In this document: one piece after another, positions 15,999-24,742 of the stretch
Numbering within the stretch: the first letter of the stretch is position 1
Layout: each line of letters starts with the position of its first letter
NCBI GenBank assembly: GCA_910575255.1
Contig: CAJTEM010000013.1
Coordinates: forward strand, 1 to 64,000
Length of the DNA stretch: 64,000 nucleotides
DNA from: Lachnospiraceae bacterium
GTDB lineage: Bacteria > Bacillota > Clostridia > Lachnospirales > Lachnospiraceae
Direction: 5' to 3'
Notes under the pieces: generated by a model
Told to the model about the DNA's origin: nothing
Seen by the model: the letters and a program-made list of their open reading frames with translations, nothing else
The model's database searches: none
Made by a program: the position numbers and the translations under genes

Positions 15999-17231
15999 TC
16001 AGTACATTCTTAATAAAAAATCACAGTGCAATGCACTCGATCTCAACACAGCTTCTGGCAGGATAATCCTCATGAAAATAGCTTCCGTAAACAGATTCAC
16101 CAGTTCAAAGGGAGTCATGTTCCAGGCCCGGAAATCAATCCACAGGAGGTAGGATGCCTCCGGCTCAATCACCTTCACCTCCGGCATGTTTTCGGCAATG
16201 AAATTCTTTACCAGGTTGATATTCTTCAGGAAATACTCATTCTGCTGATCCACATAATATTCGCACTTGTCATAGGCTGCGATCAGAGCCTCGATCCCGA
16301 TATAGTTATAATCGAAATGATAATTGTCATAAACCGCATTGTACTGATCCCGCAGGGCCTTATTTTTAATCACTACATAGGCCGGGTAGAAGCATGCCAG
16401 GTTAAAGATCTTGCTGGGTGAATCCATGACCACCACATGATCCGCCACCTCGTCAGACAGGGAGAAATAAGGAATATGCTTATGAGGCGCATAGACAATA
16501 TCTCCATGGATCTCATTGCTGACGATCAGGGTATGGTTCTTTTCGCAGATCTCATACATTTTGGTCAGCTCTTCCCTGGTCCATACCCTGCCTACCGGGT
16601 TGGCAGGATTACACACCAGGAGGATCCGCACTTTCGGATCCGAGGTTTTTCTTTCCAGATCCTCAAAATCGATCTCATAATGCCCGTCCTTTAAGATCAG
16701 GTTATTATTCTCTACAAATCTTCCGGCTCCCTGGATCACTACGCTGAAGGTGTTGTAAACCGGCGGCTGGATCAGGATCTTATCGCCCGGACGGGTATAG
16801 GCATTGAGGATCATCCACGAAGCGGCAAAGGAAATGATGGCTGCGAATAATCCGCGTCCACCTTCAAGCAGGCCGAACATCCGTCCCTGCTCCTCTGCTG
16901 TTCCGATCATTCTTGTTCCCTTGATCATGGCATCCCAGAACAGCAGCGTAATGGTAATGCCCTGCACCGCCTGTATGATCAGCATGCTGGTGAAGGGAGG
17001 ATGGGTTGCGATCCAAAACCCACATAGTCCGGTGGAAATCAGAGACACCGGAATCAGATACTTGACCGGTATCAGGTCAGTGATCCATCCCCCCGGCAAA
17101 TACGCAATAAACTGAGTCAGTGCAAAAGCAGCTATCATCAGGCTGAACTGAGTATTGGGCATGGTGAACGTAGGCTTCTGTGAGCGGGGGGTACGCCCTG
17201 GAGGAAAGGAGCGTACCTTCCGGCCCCCCAC
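15999..17231 (-). pseudogene. Fused remnant: MFS transporter + MalY/PatB aminotransferase + RidA tail
   Basis: A single open frame of 410 codons is a patchwork. Residues about 24-141 are an MFS transporter piece lacking its first helix ('NTQFSLMIAAFALTQFIAYL', 'EEQGRMFGLLEGGRGL'). From about 143 it becomes a PLP-dependent cystathionine beta-lyase/MalY-type aminotransferase ('YTRPGDKILIQPPVYNTF', 'VCNPANPVGRVWTREEL', PLP lysine in 'DSPSKIFNLA'), without its N-terminus. Near residue 390 the frame leaves MalY. A shifted frame (16086-16021) reads 'GSYFHEDYPARSCVEIECIA' then stop, which looks like a RidA C-terminus. Two large deletions probably fused three neighbouring genes. The N-terminal 20 residues are not homologous and no good ribosome site is present. 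Confidence 0.82.
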
Positions 17232-17250
17232 CCCCCTGAAGGGTGACGAA

Positions 17251-18033
17251 TCAGATTTTCTCGTTCTGGAGCATTCCCCATACCTGATTAAAGTATTCGG
17301 AGAATTCCTTTGCGTTTCTGCGCTTTAAGGGGCTTTCATATTCGGCAGGAAAGGTCACGGGCAGGACTGCCTTGATTCGCCCGGGACGGGGGGAGAGGAC
17401 GAGGATGCGGTCAGCCACACTGATTGCCTCGGAGAGATCATGGGTGATCAGGATGGCAGTTTTTTGGGCGTTACGGATAATACTGCTGATATCATCGCAG
17501 ACAGAGAGCCGTGTCTGGTAATCGAGAGCAGAAAAGGGCTCATCCAGAAGAAGCAGGTCCGGTTTCAGGGCAAGGGTGCGGATGAGGGCGGCCCGCTGAC
17601 GCATGCCTCCGGAAAGCTCGGACGGATGAGACTGCTCAAAGCCTCCCAGTCCGTAGGCCTGCAGCATTTCTGACAGATCCCGGCGTGTTGCGGGATCAAG
17701 CTTTTTTTGGATCTCCAGCCCCAGGGCAACATTTCCGTAGATACTGCGCCATTCAAAAAGATGATCCTTTTGCAGCATGTAGCCGATTCCGGCGTGGCCG
17801 ATACCATTGTGCCGGTCAAGGGGAAGGCCGTCTAAGAGGATAGAACCGTCCTCGGGTTTGATCAGACCACACAGCAGGGAGAGCAGAGTGGATTTGCCGC
17901 AGCCGGACGGCCCGACGATTGCCAGGAATTCTCCGGTGGGAACAGTAAAAGAGATATGAGAAAGGGCGGGAGTCTCACCTTCGGATGTATGATAGGAATA
18001 GCTGACTTTGCAGACTTCCAGTTTGGGTTTCAT
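17251..18033 (-). CDS. ABC transporter ATP-binding protein (SsuB/TauB/NrtD type)
   Basis: 260 aa. Walker A 'VGPSGCGKSTLLSLL' (about residues 38-52), signature 'ELSGGMRQRAALIRTLALKP' (about 138-157), Walker B 'LLLLDEPFSALD' and the H-loop 'AILITHDLSEAIS' are all intact. The Q-loop reads 'IGYMLQKDHLFEW', typical of the nitrate/sulfonate/taurine subfamily. The ATG follows AAAAGGAGGTAAC. It faces the split permease (8325-15925), its probable partner, from the opposite strand. No substrate-binding protein is in the window, so the substrate is undetermined and the system is probably inactive. Confidence 0.92.
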   Translation of the reverse strand: MKPKLEVCKVSYSYHTSEGETPALSHISFTVPTGEFLAIVGPSGCGKSTLLSLLCGLIKPEDGSILLDGLPLDRHNGIGHAGIGYMLQKDHLFEWRSIYGNVALGLEIQKKLDPATRRDLSEMLQAYGLGGFEQSHPSELSGGMRQRAALIRTLALKPDLLLLDEPFSALDYQTRLSVCDDISSIIRNAQKTAILITHDLSEAISVADRILVLSPRPGRIKAVLPVTFPAEYESPLKRRNAKEFSEYFNQVWGMLQNEKI

Positions 18034-18226
18034 GAGTTACCTCCTTTTAAATCTGCCATATTTTATGGTATGAATCGGAAACTGCGGATGTGAGAACATG
18101 ATTCCCGCGGGCAATGGGCCAAGTGCCGTGCCTGCAGCGGGGTTGTTGGCTAAGCCTGCGATTTACTGTGTTGGGACGGGAACGATTTTTTCATATTCCG
18201 ATATACTGAATACAGGGAGGTGTGAT

Positions 18227-19030
18227 ATGGATCATATTGTTTTAATGGCGTTGCTGGCAACACTGGGAACCTGGTCGGTGACAGCGCTGGGGGCGGCAAC
18301 CGTTGTGTTTTTCCGGTCACCGGATCCGAAGTCGATGAATCTGATGCTGGGATTTGCTTCCGGGGTAATGATTGCCGCGAGCTTCTGGTCTTTGCTGCAG
18401 CCGGCAATCGAGCAGGCGGAGCAGATGTCCGGGCTTCCGGCATACCTGGTGGCAACCCTTGGGTTTCTCTCCGGCGCCTTTTTTATGTGGGGTTCTGATA
18501 AGATTGTATCCTATGCCCGCGGCCGGGTAAACCATTCGGCAGGGAAGGCAGGTGAGAAGCTGAACCGGATTATCATGCTGGTGCTTTCGATTACCCTGCA
18601 CAATATACCGGAAGGCCTGGCAGTAGGAGTAGCCTTCGGAGCGTTGCCCAGAGAAGGGTATATCATGGAAAGCCTGATGGGGGCAGTCACAATCGCGGTG
18701 GGCATCGGCCTGCAGAATTTCCCGGAAGGAGCGGCAGTCTCCATTCCTTTGAGAAGAGAAGGCTTTTCGAGAAAAAGGAGTTTTTTTCTGGGGCAGGCCT
18801 CCGGGATGGTGGAACCGATTGCCGGGGTGGTCGGAGCCATGCTGGTGGTGTATGTAGAGGCCATTCTGCCTTATGCTCTGTCCTTTGCCGCAGGAGCCAT
18901 GATCCTGGTGGCCGTCCATGAGCTGATCCCGGAATGCCAGCAGAACCAGAAGGCCCAGCCTTACTCCGCAACCATGGGAATCGTGGCCGGATTCGCGACG
19001 ATGATGCTTTTGGACGTAATGTTAGGGTAA
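18227..19030 (+). CDS. ZIP family metal ion transporter
   Basis: 267 aa from ATG 18227 behind ACAGGGAGGTG. It has eight predicted helices, with the metal-site motifs 'LHNIPEGLAVGVAFGA' (helix 4, about residues 125-140) and 'IGLQNFPEGAAVS' (helix 5, about 163-175), as in GufA/ZupT-like transporters. ZIP proteins import zinc, iron or manganese into the cytoplasm. Nearby Feo, DtxR-type and CobW genes place it in a metal-homeostasis neighbourhood. An upstream in-frame extension to 18098 lacks a ribosome site. Confidence 0.92.
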   Translation: MDHIVLMALLATLGTWSVTALGAATVVFFRSPDPKSMNLMLGFASGVMIAASFWSLLQPAIEQAEQMSGLPAYLVATLGFLSGAFFMWGSDKIVSYARGRVNHSAGKAGEKLNRIIMLVLSITLHNIPEGLAVGVAFGALPREGYIMESLMGAVTIAVGIGLQNFPEGAAVSIPLRREGFSRKRSFFLGQASGMVEPIAGVVGAMLVVYVEAILPYALSFAAGAMILVAVHELIPECQQNQKAQPYSATMGIVAGFATMMLLDVMLG

Positions 19031-19119
19031 TCACGGGGAACCGACCAGGCGGACCTTACGAGATCCCCCGTGAAAAGCAACTCCGGAAAAACCGGCGCGA
19101 AAGCAGCAGCTGTGCGCCC

Positions 19120-19148
19120 TTGCTATTTTGTCCGCCCCATGATACAAT
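19120..19148 (+). promoter_or_regulatory. Sigma-A promoter of the MATE gene
   Basis: TTGCTA (19120-19125) and TACAAT (19143-19148) with 17 bp spacing, about 40 bp before the start codon. Confidence 0.55.
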
Positions 19149-19189
19149 GGCACCATCTGATAACTACAAAAGAGAAAGGTCTGAGAGCG

Positions 19190-20569
19190 ATGAGACATCA
19201 GGTACCGGAACGGGAAAATCAAATCACAGAAGGCGTGATCTGGAAGCAGCTTTTGCTGTTCTTTTTTCCGATTTTGTTCGGAACCTTTTTTCAGCAGTTA
19301 TATAACGCGGCAGATGCCATGATCGTAGGACGTTTTGTGGGAAAAGAGGCGTTATCTGCGGTGGCTGGCTCTACCGGCATGCTGACACAGATGGTGGTGG
19401 GTTTTTTTGTGGGACTTTCTTCAGGAGCCGCCGTGCTGGTATCCCAATACTATGGTGCGAAGCGTGCGGACATGGTGAACTATGCGGTTCATACCTTTGT
19501 GGCTTTCAGCATCCTGGCGGGATTGGTGATGACCTTTCTGGGCATTGCTCTGGCGCCGTGGATGCTGAAAGCCATGGAGACACCGGCAGAGGTGATGGAG
19601 ATGTCGGTTCTCTATCTGAGAGTCTATTTTGCCGGACTCATCGGAAATCTGGCTTATAATTCCGGGGCGGCGATTCTGCGGGCAGTAGGAGATTCCAGGC
19701 GCCCTTTGTATTTTCTGATCAGCAGCTGTCTGATTAACATCGTATTGGATGTGTTTCTGGTGGTAATTCTTGGTCTGGGAGTGCTGGGGGCGGCTCTGGC
19801 AACCGTTCTGTGTCAGGCGATGAGTGCCGGCATGGTGATCTTTGCACTGATGCGGACAAAGGATATGCATCATCTGGACTGGCGTCAGATGCGCATGGAT
19901 CCGCGGATGCTTAAGAGAACCATCCGGATCGGTTTTCCATCCGGACTGCAGTCTGTGATGTACGGGATATCCAATGTGATCATTCAGGCCGCTATCAATT
20001 CTTTGGGGACGGATTCCGTGGCGGCATGGGCGGCCTACAGTAAGATCGACAGTCTTTTCTGGATGGTAGTCAGCTCTTTCGGAATTGCCGTTACCACCTT
20101 TGTGGGGCAGAACTTTGGGGCCGGAAAGATGGAACGTGTGCGGGGCGGGATTCGCTGCTGTCTGGCTATGACGATATTCTCCTCGGCTGTGCTTTCCGTT
20201 GTGATTTATAACTGGGGAATCTATGGATTTGAGCTGTTTACTGCAGATCCGGAGGTGGAAAGGATTGGGGTAGCGATGATGCGTTATCTGTCACCGATGT
20301 ACGTGACCTATGTGACGATCGAGATCCTTTCCGGAGCTTTGCGGGGAGTGGGAGACTGCTGGAGGCCGATGCTTCTGTGCTGCGGCGGAGTCTGTGTACT
20401 TCGTGTACTGTGGGTGCTGGCGGCAGTGCCTTTGAAGCGGGATATGTATACGATCATGTTCAGCTATCCTCTGACCTGGGTGGTGACGACATTGCTGTTT
20501 GTGGTGTATTATCGCTGGTTCAGTCAGCTGAAGGCAGAAAAAAGGGAACGGGGCAGGAGCCTTTTGTGA
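19190..20569 (+). CDS. MATE family efflux transporter
   Basis: 459 aa, the normal MATE length, with twelve membrane helices. 'QLYNAADAMIVGRFVGKEALSAV' (about residues 35-57) is a MatE N-half hallmark, repeated in the second half as 'AAWAAYSKIDSLFWM' with 'VGQNFGAGK'. ATG 19190 is preceded by AGAGAAAGG; the longer frame from 19070 covers the promoter and is rejected. MATE proteins export cationic drugs or metabolites using Na+ or H+ gradients. It is monocistronic, with a terminator at 20614. Confidence 0.92.
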   Translation: MRHQVPERENQITEGVIWKQLLLFFFPILFGTFFQQLYNAADAMIVGRFVGKEALSAVAGSTGMLTQMVVGFFVGLSSGAAVLVSQYYGAKRADMVNYAVHTFVAFSILAGLVMTFLGIALAPWMLKAMETPAEVMEMSVLYLRVYFAGLIGNLAYNSGAAILRAVGDSRRPLYFLISSCLINIVLDVFLVVILGLGVLGAALATVLCQAMSAGMVIFALMRTKDMHHLDWRQMRMDPRMLKRTIRIGFPSGLQSVMYGISNVIIQAAINSLGTDSVAAWAAYSKIDSLFWMVVSSFGIAVTTFVGQNFGAGKMERVRGGIRCCLAMTIFSSAVLSVVIYNWGIYGFELFTADPEVERIGVAMMRYLSPMYVTYVTIEILSGALRGVGDCWRPMLLCCGGVCVLRVLWVLAAVPLKRDMYTIMFSYPLTWVVTTLLFVVYYRWFSQLKAEKRERGRSLL

Positions 20570-20613
20570 ACGCGGTTTCTGTGAAGAGCAGGATAAAGTT
20601 AAGTGTCTGCAGA

Positions 20614-20646
20614 ATGCCTTGTTGAGAATTTTTCTCAATAAGGCAT
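20614..20646 (+). terminator. Hairpin terminator after the MATE gene
   Basis: ATGCCTT(g)TTGAGA pairs with TCTCAA(ta)AGGCAT around a T-rich loop. It ends immediately before the feo promoter -35 box. Confidence 0.7.
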
Positions 20647-20647
20647 C

Positions 20648-20702
20648 TTGACTTTTTGGGCGAATTCGCGTATGATAACTACGAAAATGATAATCAGTTT
20701 CA
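20648..20702 (+). promoter_or_regulatory. feo promoter with Fur-box-like operator
   Basis: TTGACT (20648-20653) and TATGAT (20671-20676) are 17 bp apart. TGATAAT-C-AGTTTCA (20688-20702) matches 12 of 14 defined positions of the 7-1-7 Fur box. It overlaps the expected transcription start, where a repressor would block initiation. Iron repression of feoAAB is inferred from this. Confidence 0.65.
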
Positions 20703-20736
20703 AAACGAATAATGATACAGAAAGGAAGTGTGTGTT

Positions 20737-20952
20737 ATGCCGTTATCGATGATGGAGCAGGGAGACACGAGAATGATTACGGAATTCCATGGGCAGGAAG
20801 AAATGAAACGTCATCTGCAGGATCTGGGATTCATAAAAGGAGAGAAGGTTCGCGTGGTAGAGGAGAATCCCGGCGGGATGATTCTGATGATAAAGGGAGT
20901 GAAGATCGCCCTGAACCGTGCTCTGGCAAATCGGATCATGGTGGCGGATTAG
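20737..20952 (+). CDS. feoA: Ferrous iron transport protein A (first copy)
   Basis: 71 aa SH3-like FeoA: 'MKRHLQDLGFIKGEKVRVVE' and 'PGGMILMIKGVKIALNRALANRIMV' follow the family pattern. ATG 20737 lies 9 bases after AAAGGAAG. FeoA assists the FeoB GTPase at the membrane. A second, different FeoA follows at 21166. Tandem feoA-feoA-feoB operons are frequent in Clostridia. It sits behind the Fur-box promoter. Confidence 0.92.
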   Translation: MPLSMMEQGDTRMITEFHGQEEMKRHLQDLGFIKGEKVRVVEENPGGMILMIKGVKIALNRALANRIMVAD

Positions 20953-20963
20953 ACACATATCAG

Positions 20964-21150
20964 GAGGAACGCTTGTGAAACGAAGTTTCACAATTGGAAT
21001 GCGTTCCGACGACGTGGCAGGTGGAGCGAAGCGACGCGTGCCGAAACCTTATTAAGAAGAGGAACGCTTGTGAAACGAAGTTTCACAACTGGAATGCGTT
21101 CCGACGACGTGGCAGGTGGAGCGAAGCGACGCGTGCCGAAACCTTATTAA
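20964..21150 (+). repeat. Two tandem 92 bp copies of a hairpin repeat between the feoA genes
   Basis: Copy 1 (20964-21055) and copy 2 (21059-21150) differ by one base and have a 95 bp period. Each contains nested dyads: GGAACGC/GCGTTCC, TGTGAAAC/GTTTCACA, and GGCA/TGCC. There is no coding function. The repeat lies between two genes of one operon, so transcripts would carry two identical structured segments. Confidence 0.9.
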
Positions 21151-21165
21151 TTAGGGAGGAACGAG

Positions 21166-21384
21166 ATGACACTGAGAGATTTAAAGCCAGGACAGCAGGG
21201 AGTCGTGACCGCAATCCGTACGGCCGGTTCCATGAAGCGGAGGATCATGGACATGGGGATTACGCCAGGGGTCGAGATTCTGGTGATCAAGGTAGCTCCG
21301 TTGGGGGATCCGGTTGAGGTGAATGTCAGAGGCTATGAATTGAGCCTCCGGAAAGAAGAAGCACAGCAGATTGAGATGAAATAG
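21166..21384 (+). CDS. feoA: Ferrous iron transport protein A (second copy)
   Basis: 72 aa: 'LKPGQQGVVTAIRTAGSMKR', 'DMGITPGVEILVIKVAPLGD' and 'VEVNVRGYELSLRKEEAQQI' are the canonical FeoA motifs. ATG 21166 follows TTAGGGAGGAACGAG. It is 144 bp before feoB and probably the direct FeoB partner. Confidence 0.95.
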   Translation: MTLRDLKPGQQGVVTAIRTAGSMKRRIMDMGITPGVEILVIKVAPLGDPVEVNVRGYELSLRKEEAQQIEMK

Positions 21385-21388
21385 GAGT

Positions 21389-21462
21389 ATTTCGCCGGTG
21401 AGTCAGCTGTTGCTTGCAGTTTGCAGTGGCCGAAGGTTAGCAACAGCTAATCCGCGAAGATA
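21389..21462 (+). repeat. Hairpin in the feoA-feoB gap
   Basis: A 10 bp perfect arm pair, AGCTGTTGCT (21405-21414) and AGCAACAGCT (21439-21448), is extended by TATTTCGC/GCGAAGATA on the outside. It may stabilise or process the feo transcript. Confidence 0.5.
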
Positions 21463-21528
21463 CCGATGTCTCAGGAGAAGGGGTGTTTTGTGTTGACGGG
21501 GATAAAAAGTAAGAGGAGAAAATGACCT

Positions 21529-23577
21529 ATGAGTATGACAATTGCACTGGCAGGAAATCCAAACTGTGGAAAGACGACATTATTTAATGAGCTGACCGGC
21601 TCGAAGCAGCATGTGGGGAACTGGCCTGGTGTTACGGTAGATAAAAAGGATGGCATTTATAAAAAGAATAAGGAAGTCGTGATTCTGGATCTTCCCGGCA
21701 CCTATTCCCTGTCCCCGTACTCGGCAGAGGAGATTGTGGCGCGGGATTATCTGGTTAAGGACAGGCCGGATGCAGTGATTGATATTGTGGACGGCACCAG
21801 CATTGAGAGAAATCTGTATCTGTCGCTGCAGATTATGGAGACCAGGGTTCCGATGGTCATTGCGCTGAATATGATGGACGAAGTGGAAGCGCGGGGAGAC
21901 AGGATTGACTGTGCAAAGCTGTCAGAGGAGCTGGGGGTGCCCGTGGTGCCGATTGTGGCCAGAAGCGGCAAGGGTTTAAAGGAACTGATGGATACCGTCA
22001 TCGAGGTGGCCGGAAAGCGTCGGGAATCCGAACAGGCAAGGTGGTTTGACGAGGAACTGAAGGATGTGATTGATGCAGTAGCCGATCTTCTGGACGGCAG
22101 GGATCCGGATGAGAAGTGGTGGAAGGCACTCAAGCTGGTGGAGAAGGACGAGGTGGCAGCGGCTGCCCTGGATCCGGCCCGCATGGCCTCGGTAAAAGAG
22201 CTTGTGGCTGTGGCTGACAAAAACGCGGACGGAGACGCGGAAGCGAAGATTGCGGATGCCCGTTACCAGTACATAGGAAAGGTGGTAAAGAATTGTGTCA
22301 GGAAGGCACATAAGGGCCATGTAGAGACAAAATCCGACAAACTGGACAAGATCCTTACCAACCGAATCCTGGCGCTTCCGATCTTTGCCGCGGTCATGTA
22401 TCTCATGTTTGCCTGCACCTTCAGCGAGAATTTCCTTTTTGTCGAGGGACTGCCCAGCCCGGGAGTGTGGCTGGCCGGAATTGTAGAGGAGGTTTGGGGA
22501 CTGCTTGCAGAAACCGTAGTAAGTGTTGTGGAAAATATGGGCGCTTCTGAGTGGGCAGCCGGCCTGGTGGCGAGTTGTCTGGACGGAATCGGAGCAGTGG
22601 CCGGGTTCCTGCCGCTGGTGCTGGTGTTGTTTTTGCTTTTGTCCTTTCTGGAGGACAGCGGGTATATGGCACGTGTGGCCTTTGTGATGGATCGGATCTT
22701 CCGTCACTTCGGATTGAGCGGACGTTCCTTTATTCCTATGCTGATGGGCTTTGGCTGTTCAGTCCCGGCCCTGATGGCTTCCCGGACATTGGAAAGTGAC
22801 AAGGATCGGAAAATCACGATGATGATTACTCCGTTTATGTCCTGCGGCGCCAAACTGCCGATCTATGCAATGTTTGCGGCCACGCTGTTTGCCGATGCTA
22901 ACCAGACGGCGATTGTATTTTCTGTCTATATGCTGGGAATCGTGGTGGCAATTCTGAGTGCATTGATTTTAAATAAGTTTGCTTTTAAGAGTGATACCTC
23001 AAACTTTATTATGGAGCTGCCGCAGTACCGGGTGCCGACACTGAAAAGTGTGCTGATTCATGCCTGGGAGAAGGTAAAGGGCTTTGCTGTGAAGGCAGGT
23101 ACGGTGATTTTTGCCTCTACCGTACTGATCTGGTTTTTGTCCAGCTTCAATTTTAACGGGATGTGTGATATGGAGGATAGCCTGCTGGCCTCCGTGGGAA
23201 ATGCAATCAAGTGGATCTTTGCTCCGCTTGGCTGGGCCGACTGGCGGGCTTCCGTGGGAGTCGTGACCGGCTGGATTGCCAAGGAGAATATCGTAGCAAC
23301 CTTTGGGCAGCTGTTCGGCGGCGTCAGTGATGAGATGGTGGAAGCGGTAATGGCCGGAGAAGAGGCCCTGCCAGCAATCGGAGAGGTGTTTAATCAGGTT
23401 TCCGCTTATTCTTACATGGCGTTTAACCTGCTGTGCATGCCATGTTTCGCAGCCGTGGGCGCTATCCGGAGAGAGATGGGATCCTGGAAATGGACCTTGC
23501 GGGCAGTCGGCTTTCAGATGCTGACAGCATATGTGGTGGCGTTGTTGATTAATGTAGTAGGAAATGTGATTTTTTAA
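21529..23577 (+). CDS. feoB: Ferrous iron transport protein B (GTPase permease)
   Basis: 682 aa. The N-terminal G domain shows G1 'GNPNCGKTTLFN' (residues 8-19), 'WPGVTVDKKDG' (switch I region), G3 'DLPGTYSLSPYS' (about 53-64) and G4 'NMMD'. A helical spacer follows, then the membrane part with two Gate domains ('LLLSFLEDSGYMARVAFVMD', 'MLMGFGCSVPALMASRTL') and the FeoB C-terminal segment. The start is at 21529 behind AAGAGGAGAAA. FeoB imports Fe2+ under reducing conditions, as expected of an anaerobe. The shorter C-terminus (682 rather than about 770 aa) is usual for Firmicutes. Confidence 0.97.
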   Translation: MSMTIALAGNPNCGKTTLFNELTGSKQHVGNWPGVTVDKKDGIYKKNKEVVILDLPGTYSLSPYSAEEIVARDYLVKDRPDAVIDIVDGTSIERNLYLSLQIMETRVPMVIALNMMDEVEARGDRIDCAKLSEELGVPVVPIVARSGKGLKELMDTVIEVAGKRRESEQARWFDEELKDVIDAVADLLDGRDPDEKWWKALKLVEKDEVAAAALDPARMASVKELVAVADKNADGDAEAKIADARYQYIGKVVKNCVRKAHKGHVETKSDKLDKILTNRILALPIFAAVMYLMFACTFSENFLFVEGLPSPGVWLAGIVEEVWGLLAETVVSVVENMGASEWAAGLVASCLDGIGAVAGFLPLVLVLFLLLSFLEDSGYMARVAFVMDRIFRHFGLSGRSFIPMLMGFGCSVPALMASRTLESDKDRKITMMITPFMSCGAKLPIYAMFAATLFADANQTAIVFSVYMLGIVVAILSALILNKFAFKSDTSNFIMELPQYRVPTLKSVLIHAWEKVKGFAVKAGTVIFASTVLIWFLSSFNFNGMCDMEDSLLASVGNAIKWIFAPLGWADWRASVGVVTGWIAKENIVATFGQLFGGVSDEMVEAVMAGEEALPAIGEVFNQVSAYSYMAFNLLCMPCFAAVGAIRREMGSWKWTLRAVGFQMLTAYVVALLINVVGNVIF

Positions 23578-23665
23578 AAGCAGCCAGAAGAAATTTGTTT
23601 GATTGCTGCCTGGGGAGAGCCGTTGCATGGGAAGGTGCTCCCCGGCAGGGGAGGAGAGTTTGCTT

Positions 23666-23971
23666 ATGTCTTTAGAATGCAAGAAGGGGTATATTATGGA
23701 GGAGCTGAGGAGGAACGGATGCCGGATTACCAACCAGCGCCAGCTGCTGATTGATATTATCCTGAAGGATGAGTGCAGCAGCTGTAAAGAGATTTATTAT
23801 CTGGCCAGCAAGGCGGATCCCTCGATCGGCATGGCAACCGTATACCGGCTGGTAAAGACGCTGGAGGAGGCAGGCTTGATTCACCGGAAGAATATGTACC
23901 GGATTGACGAAGAAATTCTGACAGCGGGAAATGCTGCTTTTCACGGGCAATGTCAGTTAGAGTGTGTATAA
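23666..23971 (+). CDS. Short Fur-family transcriptional repressor
   Basis: 101 aa from ATG 23666 (GGGGAGGAGAG upstream). The Fur winged helix is clear: 'LRRNGCRITNQRQLLIDIIL', 'SCKEIYYLASKADPSIGMATVYRLVKTLEEAGLI' in overlapping pieces. The metal-binding and dimerisation domain is almost absent; only 'FHGQCQLECV' follows. It may be a naturally short regulator, since such forms occur beside feoB in Clostridia, or a truncation. Its position after feoB and the Fur-like box upstream suggest it controls the feo operon. Confidence 0.8.
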   Translation: MSLECKKGYIMEELRRNGCRITNQRQLLIDIILKDECSSCKEIYYLASKADPSIGMATVYRLVKTLEEAGLIHRKNMYRIDEEILTAGNAAFHGQCQLECV

Positions 23972-24007
23972 AAATGCCCGTTCAGACAAAGAAATATTCA
24001 GCTTTAG

Positions 24008-24057
24008 AAACAGGTTTTCCCGGATTGCATTTGCCTGATGCGGGGAAACCTGTTTTT
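24008..24057 (+). terminator. Rho-independent terminator of the feo operon
   Basis: AAACAGGTTTTCCCG (24008-24022) pairs with CGGGGAAACCTGTTT (24041-24055), followed by further T residues. Confidence 0.85.
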
Positions 24058-24236
24058 CGGCTCGTATCTTTCTTGGAATCTTACCGGAATCACAGCCCGG
24101 GAAAGAGGGAGAGCAGCAGCCGGAAGTCATTCTGCCGATATTTTTTACCCGAGAAAGGACTGGACGGAAGAGTAAATTTCGTATATGATAAAGATAAATG
24201 ATTTTGGCGGGGACAGGAGTACAGTCAGGAGGGGTT

Positions 24237-24653
24237 ATGCACGAATCGGGTGAGAATTATCTGGAGACGATATTAATGCTGAAGGAGAGGAAAGGATCCG
24301 TGCGTTCGATTGACATTGCCAGAGAACTGAATTTCAGCAAGCCCAGTGTCAGCCGTGCGATGGGGATCTTAAGGGAGAGCGGATATATTATCATGGAACC
24401 GTCGGGGGAGATTCATCTGACAGACAGTGGAAAGGCAAAGGCAGGTGAGATATATCGGAGGCACTGCCTTCTGACGATATTTCTAAAGGAGGTAGCCAGG
24501 GTGCCGGAACGGATGGCAGAAGAGAATGCCTGCCGGATGGAACATATTCTGGATCAGGAGGTGGTGGAAGGGATTAGCAGATTCATGGAGGAGCGGGAGA
24601 GCTTTTCATCAACGTCTGATGCAGGAAGGACGCTGTCAGAGGAGGATTCATAA
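24237..24653 (+). CDS. DtxR/MntR family metal-dependent regulator
   Basis: 138 aa from ATG 24237 behind AGGAGGGG. 'ENYLETILMLKERKGSVRSIDIARELNFSKPSVSRAM'-type winged helix (about residues 5-60) and 'HCLLTIFLKE' with 'ENACRMEHILDQEVVEGISRF' (dimer and metal domain) match the short MntR/IdeR form without an SH3 domain. The metal ligands H, E, C/D and H are in place. It probably senses Mn2+ or Fe2+ and may control the nearby transporters. It is a single gene followed by the CobW genes. Confidence 0.92.
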   Translation: MHESGENYLETILMLKERKGSVRSIDIARELNFSKPSVSRAMGILRESGYIIMEPSGEIHLTDSGKAKAGEIYRRHCLLTIFLKEVARVPERMAEENACRMEHILDQEVVEGISRFMEERESFSSTSDAGRTLSEEDS

Positions 24654-24742
24654 AAAGCCGGGCAGATTTGGTTGACTTTCTGCTCCTTTTGTGACAGAAT
24701 TAATGATTGATGGAAGGATGGACAGAAAAGAGGATAGCGATT

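Noticed and set aside
15999-17231. Calling the 410-codon frame an intact aminotransferase
   Set aside because: The first 140 residues are MFS-like, the enzyme lacks both ends, and the tail belongs to a different gene in a shifted frame.
18317-18919. 200-codon antisense frame within the ZIP transporter gene
   Set aside because: It is the mirror of a strongly supported ZIP gene, has unnatural His/Gln/Arg-rich composition and no start site.
20964-21150. Possible two-unit CRISPR array
   Set aside because: The repeats are 92 bp with only a 3 bp gap, no spacers and no cas genes nearby; it is a tandem duplication.
23950-24201. 83-codon open frame after the short Fur gene
   Set aside because: It runs through a clear terminator (24008-24057), has no ribosome site and no recognisable family.
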